Assembly: GCA_046760705.1 (NCBI GenBank)
Contig: JBHIER010000035.1
Span: 1-13,105, forward strand
Reading direction: 5' to 3'
DNA length: 13,105 nt
DNA from: JBHIER01 sp046760705 [NCBI: bacterium]
Lineage (GTDB): Bacteria > JBHIER01 > G020348925
A program made the translations under genes and the position numbers. The notes below the pieces were generated by a model. It saw only the letters and a list, made by a program, of their open reading frames with translations, searched no databases and had not been told where the DNA came from. Shown one piece after another: positions 6,936-13,105 of the stretch. Positions within the stretch are counted from its first letter, which is position 1. The number at the start of each line of letters is the position of its first letter.

Positions 6936-7964
6936 CTATGCTTTTCTCAGGATCGCTCCGGAGGCGAACCCGGACCCAAAGGCAACATCCACCACCAATT
7001 TCCCCTTGACCCTCTCTCGAGTCTCATCGTATCCGATAGGAATCGAGGCAGCGGACGTATTCCCATAATTTCTGATCCCATTGGTGTACACGTTCTCCAA
7101 TGAAATTCCGAGGGCTGCGGCAATCGCTTTGATGATCCGTAAGTTGGCCTGGTGTGGGTACACAAAGCCTATGTCTGAGAGATCGACCGGTTCTTTACAC
7201 TCGTTTGCATTATACTTTTCGAGAACCTTTTTGACAGTGCTGGTCATGGTTCGAACGGCCACGGCGAAAACTTTTTTTCCATCCATGTGAAGGTAGGACC
7301 GCTTCCCCTTCTGCTCATGTGAAAAGGCCAGCTGTTTGTGGCTCAGCAGTTGACTCTCCAAAATGGTATCGGAGTAAAGCAAATCACCGTACCTCCCTTC
7401 CGCCTCGGTATAAATCGCCAGGATCTTGTTCTGTTCCGTTTTCCCTAATACCACCGCACCAGCCCCATCGCCGAGCAAGACGCAAGTCTTTCTATCGGTC
7501 CAATCGGTCACCAGAGAGAGGCCGTCGACCCCGATCACCAGGGACAACAGATCCCTGCCGTATCTCAGTTTCTCAACTACAATCTTGTTGAACGCATCCT
7601 CCACCGCGTAAATAAAACCGGCGCAACCTGCCGAGACGTCCGAGGCCGATGATTGTTTTATGCCCAGGGCTGTCTGGACCTGTGTGGCCAGGCTGGGGAA
7701 CCTCATCCATGTGTTGACCCCGATGCGAATATCCCCGATGTCGTTCGGCGAAAGCCCTGCATCGGAGAGGGCCTTCCGAGAAGCCTGAACGGCCATTTCG
7801 AGAACGGATTCGCCGGTGTCCATGATCCTGCGCGTCTTAATCCCCGTCCTCTGCTGAATCCACTCGTCGCTCGTATCCACTATTCTCTCAAGATCTCGAT
7901 TGGTGAGAACCCGAGAGGGGAGGTAGGAACCGAAACCCAAGTAGCCTATTTTCATCTTCTCCAT
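6936..7964 (-). CDS. fabH: Beta-ketoacyl-ACP synthase III (FabH-like)
   Basis: A 342-residue thiolase-fold condensing enzyme of the KAS III family, which normally joins an acyl-CoA primer to malonyl-ACP to start fatty-acid synthesis in the cytosol. The catalytic triad is visible: Cys114 in VSAGCAGF, His271 in YPHQAN and Asn302 in YGNTSAAS. TSDEWIQQRTGIKTRR (31-46), DWTDRKTCVLLGDGAGA (154-170) and the terminal GSGFASGA (330-337) are also family hallmarks, and the length fits FabH. The ATG at 7964 overlaps a GGAG that could serve the in-frame ATG three codons later, so the start is uncertain by three residues. It lies 35 bp after gatC and probably shares the pcrA transcript. No acpP, fabD or plsX lies nearby, so a dedicated role for a specialised acyl product is possible. 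Confidence 0.92.
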   Translation of the reverse strand: MEKMKIGYLGFGSYLPSRVLTNRDLERIVDTSDEWIQQRTGIKTRRIMDTGESVLEMAVQASRKALSDAGLSPNDIGDIRIGVNTWMRFPSLATQVQTALGIKQSSASDVSAGCAGFIYAVEDAFNKIVVEKLRYGRDLLSLVIGVDGLSLVTDWTDRKTCVLLGDGAGAVVLGKTEQNKILAIYTEAEGRYGDLLYSDTILESQLLSHKQLAFSHEQKGKRSYLHMDGKKVFAVAVRTMTSTVKKVLEKYNANECKEPVDLSDIGFVYPHQANLRIIKAIAAALGISLENVYTNGIRNYGNTSAASIPIGYDETRERVKGKLVVDVAFGSGFASGAILRKA

Positions 7965-7999
7965 AGAAACGGATCACCCCAAATCAAACATCGACCGAC

Positions 8000-8287
8000 T
8001 CAGTCGATCACCTTCGGCACTTTAAAAAAACCGTCCTCTTTGGCCGGAGCATTGGCCAAAGCCTTCTCTCGGGGCAGAGAAGGCTTGACAACGTCCTGGC
8101 GAAAGACGTTCTTGAGAGGAACCACATGCGTTGTGGGCTCAACGTCCGTCGTGTCCAGTTCGTTCAGCTTCTCCATATACTTCAAGATTCGGTTCAATTG
8201 AGCCACCAGTTTCTCCTTCTCCTCCTCCGAAAACTGCAGCCGGGCCAGCTTGGCCACCTTTTCTACGTCTCTCTTGGCAACGGCCAT
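8000..8287 (-). CDS. gatC: Asp-tRNA(Asn)/Glu-tRNA(Gln) amidotransferase subunit C
   Basis: A 95-residue protein with the GatC pattern: an N-terminal helix (VEKVAKLARLQFSEEE), then a linker segment DTTDVEPTTHVVPL and a C-terminal region ending in DGFFKVPKVID. GatC stabilises the GatA-GatB complex that amidates mischarged tRNA. The ATG at 8287 is chosen over an upstream in-frame start at 8320 because it gives the family length and has AGGA about 8 nt before it. The longer version would overlap the pcrA end. It begins 10 bp after the pcrA stop, a pairing suggestive of coupled expression. In many bacteria gatA and gatB follow directly; here a fabH-like gene follows, so the catalytic subunits must lie elsewhere. 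Confidence 0.93.
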   Translation of the reverse strand: MAVAKRDVEKVAKLARLQFSEEEKEKLVAQLNRILKYMEKLNELDTTDVEPTTHVVPLKNVFRQDVVKPSLPREKALANAPAKEDGFFKVPKVID

Positions 8288-8297
8288 AGAACAATTC

Positions 8298-10490
8298 CTA
8301 CGCTCCTTCGAGCTTGGCATATTTAACCATGATCTTCTTCTTCACATTACGGTCGAAGAGAACGGTCACCTTCAGGTTCGCACCCCGGCCATCTTTATCC
8401 AAAATGCGGCCCCGCCCGAAACTGGGATGGACCACCCACTGTCCTACCTCAAAAGCGGGAATGGGGCCAGCGCTCTCCTCGACACTGAAGGAGGAGTCAG
8501 GTTCGAGCCCTTCCTGGGGGGGATAGAGGATATCTCCGATCCCTTCCGAAGGGGATCTCTCGAAGAACTCCTGAGCAATCTCCTCTAAGAAGCGGGAGCG
8601 AACGGTGCCGAGATCCCCGCTGTAGCGACGCCTTCGACAGGCCAAGGAGATGTAGAGTTTCTCTTTGGCTCGGGTCAGGCCCACGTAGAAGAGCCTCCGC
8701 TCCTCCTCCAGTTCGTGAGGTTGATCGATGGCTCGGGCCAACGGGAACAGCCCCTCTTCCAAGCCGGTGATGAAGACAACGGGAAACTCCAATCCTTTGG
8801 CGCAGTGCAGGGTCATGAGGGTCACCGCTTGGGCCCGCTCGTCCCACTCATCGATCTCTGTCACCAGGGAGACTTCGGCCAGAAAAGATTCCAACGTGGC
8901 TTCCTGGGCCCGGCAGATGTAGTCGGAGATGGCGGAGAACAGTTCCCGGACGTTCTCCGCCCTGTTTTCAGAATCGATGGTCCCTTCGGCCTGAAGAGCC
9001 TCCAGATAGCCGGTCTCTTCGATCAGACCCTGAGCCAGCAGGTCCGCAGGCTCCTGCTCTCGCCTCAAAGAATACCTCTTTACGAGCTGCCAAAACTCCT
9101 GGAGAGCCTCTTTGGTCCGCGGCGATATGCCCTCGATCTCAGCCAGATGCTCAAAGGATTGGTACAAGGCCAGACCCCTCTCGGCTGCGAACTCCTCCAA
9201 CTTTGCAACGGTAGTCTGCCCGATCCCCCGCCTGGGCACATTGATGATGCGCTTCAGACTGAGCGAATCCCTGGGATTGATCAACACCTTCAAATAGGCC
9301 AACACATCCTTCACTTCCCTGCGCTCATAAAATTTGAGGCCCCCCACGATGGTGTAGGGAATCCCCGAACCTCTGAGCTGGTCTTCAAGGGCTCTGGACT
9401 GAACGTTGGTCCGGTAGAGGATCACAAACTCCTTCAGGTTTCTCCCATTTGAGAGGAGCTCATCCTTGATTCTGTCGACAACGAGTTGAGCCTCCTCCTG
9501 CTCGTTGCGCCCCTCCATGAGGACGATCCTATCTCCCAGAGCGTTCTTCGTCCACAACTCTTTCCCTTTCCGGCTTCGGTTATAGGCAATAACAGAGCCA
9601 GCCGCAGCCAGGATGGTTTTGGTCGAGCGGTAATTCTGCTCCAGACGGATGATTTTGGCCTCGGGATAGTCCTTTTCGAAATGGAGAATGTTGGTAATGT
9701 CCGCACCTCGCCAGCCGTAAATCGACTGATCGTCGTCGCCCACGGCACACAGATTCCGATGGGTTGAGGCCAACCGGTTCACCAGAACATACTGGGCGTG
9801 GTTCGTATCCTGGAATTCATCTACCAGGATGTACCCAAATTGCTTCTGATACCGGGCCAGGACATCGGGATGGGCTTCGAAGAGCCCGACCGTTTGCATA
9901 ATCAAATCCCCAAAATCGAAGGCGTTGTTCTCCCTCAAACGGCGCTGGTACTCCCGGTAGATGGTGGTCACCTTCTCCTCGAAATGCCCGCTGGCGTAAT
10001 GAACATACTCATCCGAGCCGATCAGTTCGTTCTTGGCTCCGTCGATGCGGGCCCTCACCACTTTGGGCGGCGTTTGCCGCTCCGTAATCTCCAGGTCCTT
10101 CATCACCTTGGTGATCACCGACAGTTGGTCTTCAGGGTCGTAAATGGCGAAATTGGAGCCGTAGCCGAGCTGCTTGGCTTCCCGCCTCAGGATGCGGGCG
10201 CACATAGAATGGAAGGTGCCCAGCCAGAGCTCCCTGGATCCGAAGCCGACCAGCCTGTTCACTCGTTCTCGCATCTCGCCGGCCGCCTTGTTGGTGAAGG
10301 TCACAGCCAGAATGTTCCACGGGCGGACCCCCTTCTCACCGATCAAATAGGCGATCCGGTGGATCAGCACCCTGGTCTTGCCGCTACCAGCTCCGGCCAA
10401 GACAAGTAAGGGCCCTTCAATCTGCTCCACCGCCTCCCGCTGAGGGGGGTTAAGATCATCCAGGATCGATTTCGCTTGTGTTTGTACCAT
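8298..10490 (-). CDS. pcrA: ATP-dependent DNA helicase PcrA/UvrD
   Basis: A superfamily 1A 3'-5' helicase acting in nucleotide-excision and mismatch repair and in clearing RecA or polymerase from DNA. From the ATG at 10490 it has 730 residues, normal for the family. Motifs in order: Walker A AGAGSGKT (32-39), TFTNKAA (64-70), VDEFQDTN (223-230), DDQSIYGWRGAD (253-264), NYRST (286-290), MTLHCAKGLEFP (559-570) and FYVGLTRAKE (601-610). The C-terminal Tudor-like RNA-polymerase-binding fold is at about 680-730 (VGQWVVHPSFGRGRI). A GTG at 10523 would add 11 residues, but the ATG has AGGA just upstream and matches the family start. It is the first gene of the pcrA-gatC-fabH-like operon, driven by the promoter at 10659-10687. 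Confidence 0.96.
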   Translation of the reverse strand: MVQTQAKSILDDLNPPQREAVEQIEGPLLVLAGAGSGKTRVLIHRIAYLIGEKGVRPWNILAVTFTNKAAGEMRERVNRLVGFGSRELWLGTFHSMCARILRREAKQLGYGSNFAIYDPEDQLSVITKVMKDLEITERQTPPKVVRARIDGAKNELIGSDEYVHYASGHFEEKVTTIYREYQRRLRENNAFDFGDLIMQTVGLFEAHPDVLARYQKQFGYILVDEFQDTNHAQYVLVNRLASTHRNLCAVGDDDQSIYGWRGADITNILHFEKDYPEAKIIRLEQNYRSTKTILAAAGSVIAYNRSRKGKELWTKNALGDRIVLMEGRNEQEEAQLVVDRIKDELLSNGRNLKEFVILYRTNVQSRALEDQLRGSGIPYTIVGGLKFYERREVKDVLAYLKVLINPRDSLSLKRIINVPRRGIGQTTVAKLEEFAAERGLALYQSFEHLAEIEGISPRTKEALQEFWQLVKRYSLRREQEPADLLAQGLIEETGYLEALQAEGTIDSENRAENVRELFSAISDYICRAQEATLESFLAEVSLVTEIDEWDERAQAVTLMTLHCAKGLEFPVVFITGLEEGLFPLARAIDQPHELEEERRLFYVGLTRAKEKLYISLACRRRRYSGDLGTVRSRFLEEIAQEFFERSPSEGIGDILYPPQEGLEPDSSFSVEESAGPIPAFEVGQWVVHPSFGRGRILDKDGRGANLKVTVLFDRNVKKKIMVKYAKLEGA

Positions 10491-10553
10491 GTTTCCTACT
10501 CTCGGCCTTTCCCCTTTCGCCACTTATGGAGCAATGATAACTTACGGGTTCTG

Positions 10554-10582
10554 AAAACTGACCGATATTTCAAACCAGTTTT
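10554..10582 (-). other. Hairpin in the pcrA leader
   Basis: AAAACTG (10576-10582 on the minus strand) can pair perfectly with CAGTTTT (10554-10560), extended inward by G-T pairs. It lies about 65 nt upstream of the pcrA ATG inside the transcribed leader. It is AU-rich and has no following U run, so it is not an intrinsic terminator. No known riboswitch is recognised. Confidence 0.3.
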
Positions 10583-10658
10583 GACAGCTCCTTTCAGATA
10601 CAGTAAATCAAATTTAGAAGAAATCTTTAGCTCCGCGTCCTTTGAGCGCGTACCGAAT

Positions 10659-10687
10659 AGTATAAACGATTTTTTGCCACCTGTCAA
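10659..10687 (-). promoter_or_regulatory. Strong sigma70-type promoter for pcrA-gatC-fabH-like
   Basis: On the minus strand TTGACA (10682-10687) and TATACT (10659-10664) are separated by exactly 17 bp, matching consensus at 11 of 12 positions. Transcription would start near 10652, giving a leader of about 160 nt before the pcrA ATG. The box lies just beyond the end of the broken ATPase gene and 34 bp after its stop. Confidence 0.82.
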
Positions 10688-10720
10688 GGAGAATTCCCCA
10701 CATCTATAAATCTACAATTT

Positions 10721-11150
10721 TCACCTCAGCCTCTCCCGGTCTGAGGTGACAAGAGCGTCATCGAAGATGAGAAAGCCCTTCGCTCGCAGCAGTTTTTCGG
10801 CCAGAGCAAGCCTCAGAGCCAAAAGAAGCTGATCCTTTGACCCCGCGCTCAGGGCGGCAAATTCCCACTCCCTTCCCGAAATATCCCTTGCTCGGAGAGA
10901 AAATCCGAAAAGCTCAACCGAGGTGTACCTGCCTCCAGTGAAATCACTGAAATATTTGCTGGCTTTCCCCTTGGTAATGATCTCTTCCAAGATCACATCC
11001 GACGCCCCCAGAAGATTCTGAAAAATCTCCTTCACTTTCGCCCCAGCGGCTCTCAAAACCCTGGCCTCATTCAATTCTCTCTCTATCTCCTCCCTCTTGC
11101 AAAAGGCCTTTTCCAGCCTCTCACAGCCGAATTTGGCCCGAAGCTTGTCT
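10721..11150 (-). pseudogene. Remnant of SMC/YhaN-like AAA ATPase, C-terminal part only
   Basis: The frame is open and protein-like from just after the rmuC stop at 11151. It starts with a charged coiled-coil-like stretch (GCERLEKAFCKREEIEREL). A globular part carries the ABC-type signature LSAGSKDQLLLALRLALAE and a Walker B FLIFDDALVTSD. These match the C-terminal ATPase half of Rad50/YhaN-like DNA-repair ATPases. There is no ATG or GTG in the frame; the first possible start is TTG at 11074, which gives 117 residues. The Walker A half and most of the coiled coil are missing. The protein also stops at TGA right after RERLR, about 30-60 residues short of where relatives end. It cannot bind ATP by itself in the usual way. 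It is probably a deletion relic of a gene that followed rmuC. Confidence 0.72.
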
Positions 11151-12212
11151 CTATTGCTCTTCCTGGGATTTCTCCGACAAAAGAACCCTCTGGCTCTCCT
11201 CCAGTTTCGGTCGCGAGGCGGCCTTCAGTCGACCGGTGTCCTCAATCTTAGTGAATAACCGCTCGTAATCTGTGCAAACCCGATCCATGGCATTCTTGGC
11301 GTGGGTGAGATGGGTGTTGAGGACACCCAGGTTCTCACGAAATTTGACAGAATCGTTGCGAATAGTGCTCAGGGCTTCGAGGATCCGCTGGCTCATCTCC
11401 TCGATCCGCCTCCCTTCAAGGCCCAGCATAATGACCCGGAGAAAGTAGTAAAAACTGTTGGGCGAGACCAAAAGAACCTTTTTGTTATGAGCGTACGTGT
11501 TGAGATTGGCGTCGTGCATCACAATCTCATAGTAGATCGCTTCAGCCGGAACGTACATGATGGCGAAGTCCACTGTACCCTCCTGGGGCAAGATATATTT
11601 CCGGCTGATGCTATCGATATGTTTCTTCACATCCCTGACGAAATCCTTCGTCATTCGCTCCTTCTCGGCCTCAGATTCAGCTTGTACGATTCGCCTGAAG
11701 TTTTCCATGGGGAATTTGGCATCGATAGGGATGAGCCCTTTATCGGTGATGATGGCCGCATCCACCACTTCCCCGGCCTTGAACCGGTGCTGGAGACGGA
11801 AATTCTCCTTGGGCAAAATCTGTTCCAGAAGATCCCTCAGCACCTGTTCACCGATATTGCCCCTCAGCTTCGGTGAGCGCAGAAAGTCCTGAAAATCCTT
11901 CATGGTTCGACCGATCTCCCGAACCTGCCCCAACTCCTTGCTCACTACGCTGATTACTCTGGCAGCGTTGTCTAAGCGGTCGCCAATAGCTTTGTTCGTC
12001 CGGTCCAACTGCTCAACGAGCGTCACCCGGTTTTTATCCAGACTGCCCCGCATATCCTTCAGCCACTCGGTGATTACCTGCATGCTCTTATCATTCTCCT
12101 GCCGCTCCCGGAACTCCTGCCAGTGTCGGTCCTGTCGCCTTATTAAGAACCACAGTCCTATTAAAAGGATAAGAACGGCCCCTGTCAAGGAGACTACGAT
12201 GATTGCATTCAT
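11151..12212 (-). CDS. rmuC: DNA recombination protein RmuC
   Basis: A 353-residue membrane-anchored protein. A single N-terminal transmembrane helix (about 3-24) is followed by a coiled-coil stretch (30-110) and the RmuC nuclease-like core. The core shows GNIGEQVLRDLLEQILP (118-134), DAAI (151-154), PIDAKFPMENFRR (162-174), MYVPAEAIYYE (219-229) and LVSPNSFYYFLRVI (248-261). RmuC limits inversions at short inverted repeats in E. coli and has a PD-(D/E)XK-like fold; its exact reaction is not settled. GGGAGG lies about 9 nt before the ATG, a strong ribosome site that fixes the start. It begins 22 bp after the methyltransferase gene, and its stop abuts the ATPase remnant, suggesting one transcript. 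Found beside a methyltransferase, it may be part of an accessory DNA-modification or defence locus rather than the core copy. Confidence 0.94.
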   Translation of the reverse strand: MNAIIVVSLTGAVLILLIGLWFLIRRQDRHWQEFRERQENDKSMQVITEWLKDMRGSLDKNRVTLVEQLDRTNKAIGDRLDNAARVISVVSKELGQVREIGRTMKDFQDFLRSPKLRGNIGEQVLRDLLEQILPKENFRLQHRFKAGEVVDAAIITDKGLIPIDAKFPMENFRRIVQAESEAEKERMTKDFVRDVKKHIDSISRKYILPQEGTVDFAIMYVPAEAIYYEIVMHDANLNTYAHNKKVLLVSPNSFYYFLRVIMLGLEGRRIEEMSQRILEALSTIRNDSVKFRENLGVLNTHLTHAKNAMDRVCTDYERLFTKIEDTGRLKAASRPKLEESQRVLLSEKSQEEQ

Positions 12213-12234
12213 GGAAAGGAACCTCCCAAGCTTT

Positions 12235-13105
12235 TCAATTTTTGTGGAACATCCTAAACTCCCTCAAAATCTCCTCCAGCTCACTTTCGAGGTTGTACTC
12301 TTCGCCAGTTTCAGACTCTGTGCCAGTCTTAACCTCAGCCATAAAGATGGGCTCTTTAACTTCAGGTTTTTTGTCCTTAATCATATAAAGGATGCTCATT
12401 TTAGAAGGAACATTTGGAAAGATCCCCCGAGGCAGAGAGACCACAGCCTTAACTCTGCAGGTGTCAAAGATATGCTTGTGAAGATACTGAAGCTGTACAT
12501 TCGCTAATGTTCCATCAGGCACAATCAGGCAAATTTTGCCACCGTCTCTGGCCAGTTGTATTGCCCGTTGAATAAACAATGGGGCGTTTTGTAAGTTCCC
12601 CTTTTTGTGCTTCTCCAGGGGGAAATTGCTTCTTAACTCATCATCGTAACCCAGGTTGTAGTCAGCTCCGCCCGGAGGGTTGCTAATAATTAAATCAAAA
12701 CTTTCTTCTGCAATGACATCTCCTAAGTCGTCTTTTTCCCAACTGTGCACTCTATCACTGCAAAGCCCGTTATGGTGAAAGATGTTGAACACTTCCTGTC
12801 TTCCAGGCAGAAGAAGATCGATGAAAGTCTTTGCCGTTGAGACGGCAAACTGGTCAACATGACAGGCGAAAAGATTCGTTTCTAAAAATTGGGATTTATC
12901 AATTCTATCCTCCAGATAGCCTAATATCCCGCCGCAAAAGCCACCGGAACCGCAAGCAGGGTCGATGACCCTCTTGGGCAACCGCCTTGCCTTGAAAATC
13001 TTCTTGCGACTTCTTTTGATCAATGTCGCTCTCAGAATATCATTTATAAGAGAAATAACCTCATCATCGGTCTTAAATTTCGGACGTTTACTCAACCTTA
13101 ACGCC
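12235..13105 (-). CDS. N6-adenine DNA methyltransferase (type I HsdM-like), 5' end beyond the window
   Basis: A class I SAM-dependent adenine methyltransferase of the N6_Mtase family. The SAM-binding motif I is DPACGSGGF (45-53, counted from the TTG at 13095), and the catalytic motif IV region is FDLIISNPPGGAD (133-145). Later strands GKICLIVPDGTL (186-197) and VVSLPRGIFPNV (218-229) are typical of HsdM. The frame is open through 13105 with no stop, and HsdM proteins are about 500 residues, so the N-terminal part is probably outside the window. The TTG at 13095 is not trusted as a start. Motif IV normally reads NPPF, NPPY or NPPW; here the aromatic is Gly, so catalysis may be impaired. No hsdS or hsdR is visible. 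rmuC follows after 22 bp. Confidence 0.9.
   Translation of the reverse strand, partial: ALRLSKRPKFKTDDEVISLINDILRATLIKRSRKKIFKARRLPKRVIDPACGSGGFCGGILGYLEDRIDKSQFLETNLFACHVDQFAVSTAKTFIDLLLPGRQEVFNIFHHNGLCSDRVHSWEKDDLGDVIAEESFDLIISNPPGGADYNLGYDDELRSNFPLEKHKKGNLQNAPLFIQRAIQLARDGGKICLIVPDGTLANVQLQYLHKHIFDTCRVKAVVSLPRGIFPNVPSKMSILYMIKDKKPEVKEPIFMAEVKTGTESETGEEYNLESELEEILREFRMFHKN

Noticed and set aside
7990-8008. ATCGAC/GTCGAT stem at the gatC stop as a terminator
   Set aside because: The stem is 6 bp with a 7-nt loop and is not followed by a U run, and the next gene begins 26 bp later, so termination is unlikely.
8497-8847. Arg/Ser-rich long frames opposite or beside pcrA and recQ
   Set aside because: They overlap strongly supported helicase genes and have the composition expected of shadow frames in coding DNA.
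10620-10650. GGACGC-containing leader segment as a cyclic-di-GMP (GEMM) riboswitch
   Set aside because: Only a short GGACGC-like string is present; the conserved first half with the CAAACC element and the receptor stem are missing.
10496-10687. 63-codon minus-strand frame upstream of pcrA
   Set aside because: It starts on the TTGACA promoter box, has no ribosome site and resembles no family I know. The stretch is better explained as promoter and leader.

Overview
The window reads as moderate-GC chromosomal DNA of a Gram-negative bacterium. A PBP1C-type penicillin-binding protein, a GatCAB-type amidotransferase subunit, PcrA and a FabH-like synthase fit something like Desulfobacterota, but the lineage is inferred only from gene feel. 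I saw no rRNA, tRNA or CRISPR array.

Layout from left to right. (1) Positions 1-760 hold an AT-rich single-domain GIY-YIG nuclease gene embedded in a cluster of short palindromic repeats of the TGTCATTCC/GGAATGACA type. (2) Positions 760-2915 hold a plus-strand pbpC broken by a -1 shift at an A9 run. The C-terminal part also appears to lack about 40 residues between two transpeptidase motifs. (3) Positions 2933-6695 hold a minus-strand two-gene unit: a 956-residue RecQ helicase carrying a C-terminal ComF-like phosphoribosyltransferase domain, followed after 13 bp by a divergent DprA/SLOG protein. A further repeat copy lies just upstream of recQ. (4) Positions 6936-10687 hold a minus-strand operon pcrA/uvrD, gatC, fabH-like, driven by an almost perfect sigma70-type promoter with a leader of about 160 nt. 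(5) Positions 10721-13105 hold a minus-strand accessory block: an N6-adenine methyltransferase cut by the window edge, rmuC, and a both-ends-truncated remnant of an SMC/YhaN-like ATPase.

The most interesting unit is the RecQ-phosphoribosyltransferase fusion plus DprA-like pair. It joins a DNA unwinding engine, a PRPP-binding-type domain and a single-strand or nucleotide-binding SLOG fold in one transcript, and could be a DNA-uptake, repair or anti-invader module. The methyltransferase-RmuC-ATPase block looks like a decayed restriction or defence locus. The right-hand operon is ordinary housekeeping, except that gatC is not followed by gatA and gatB.
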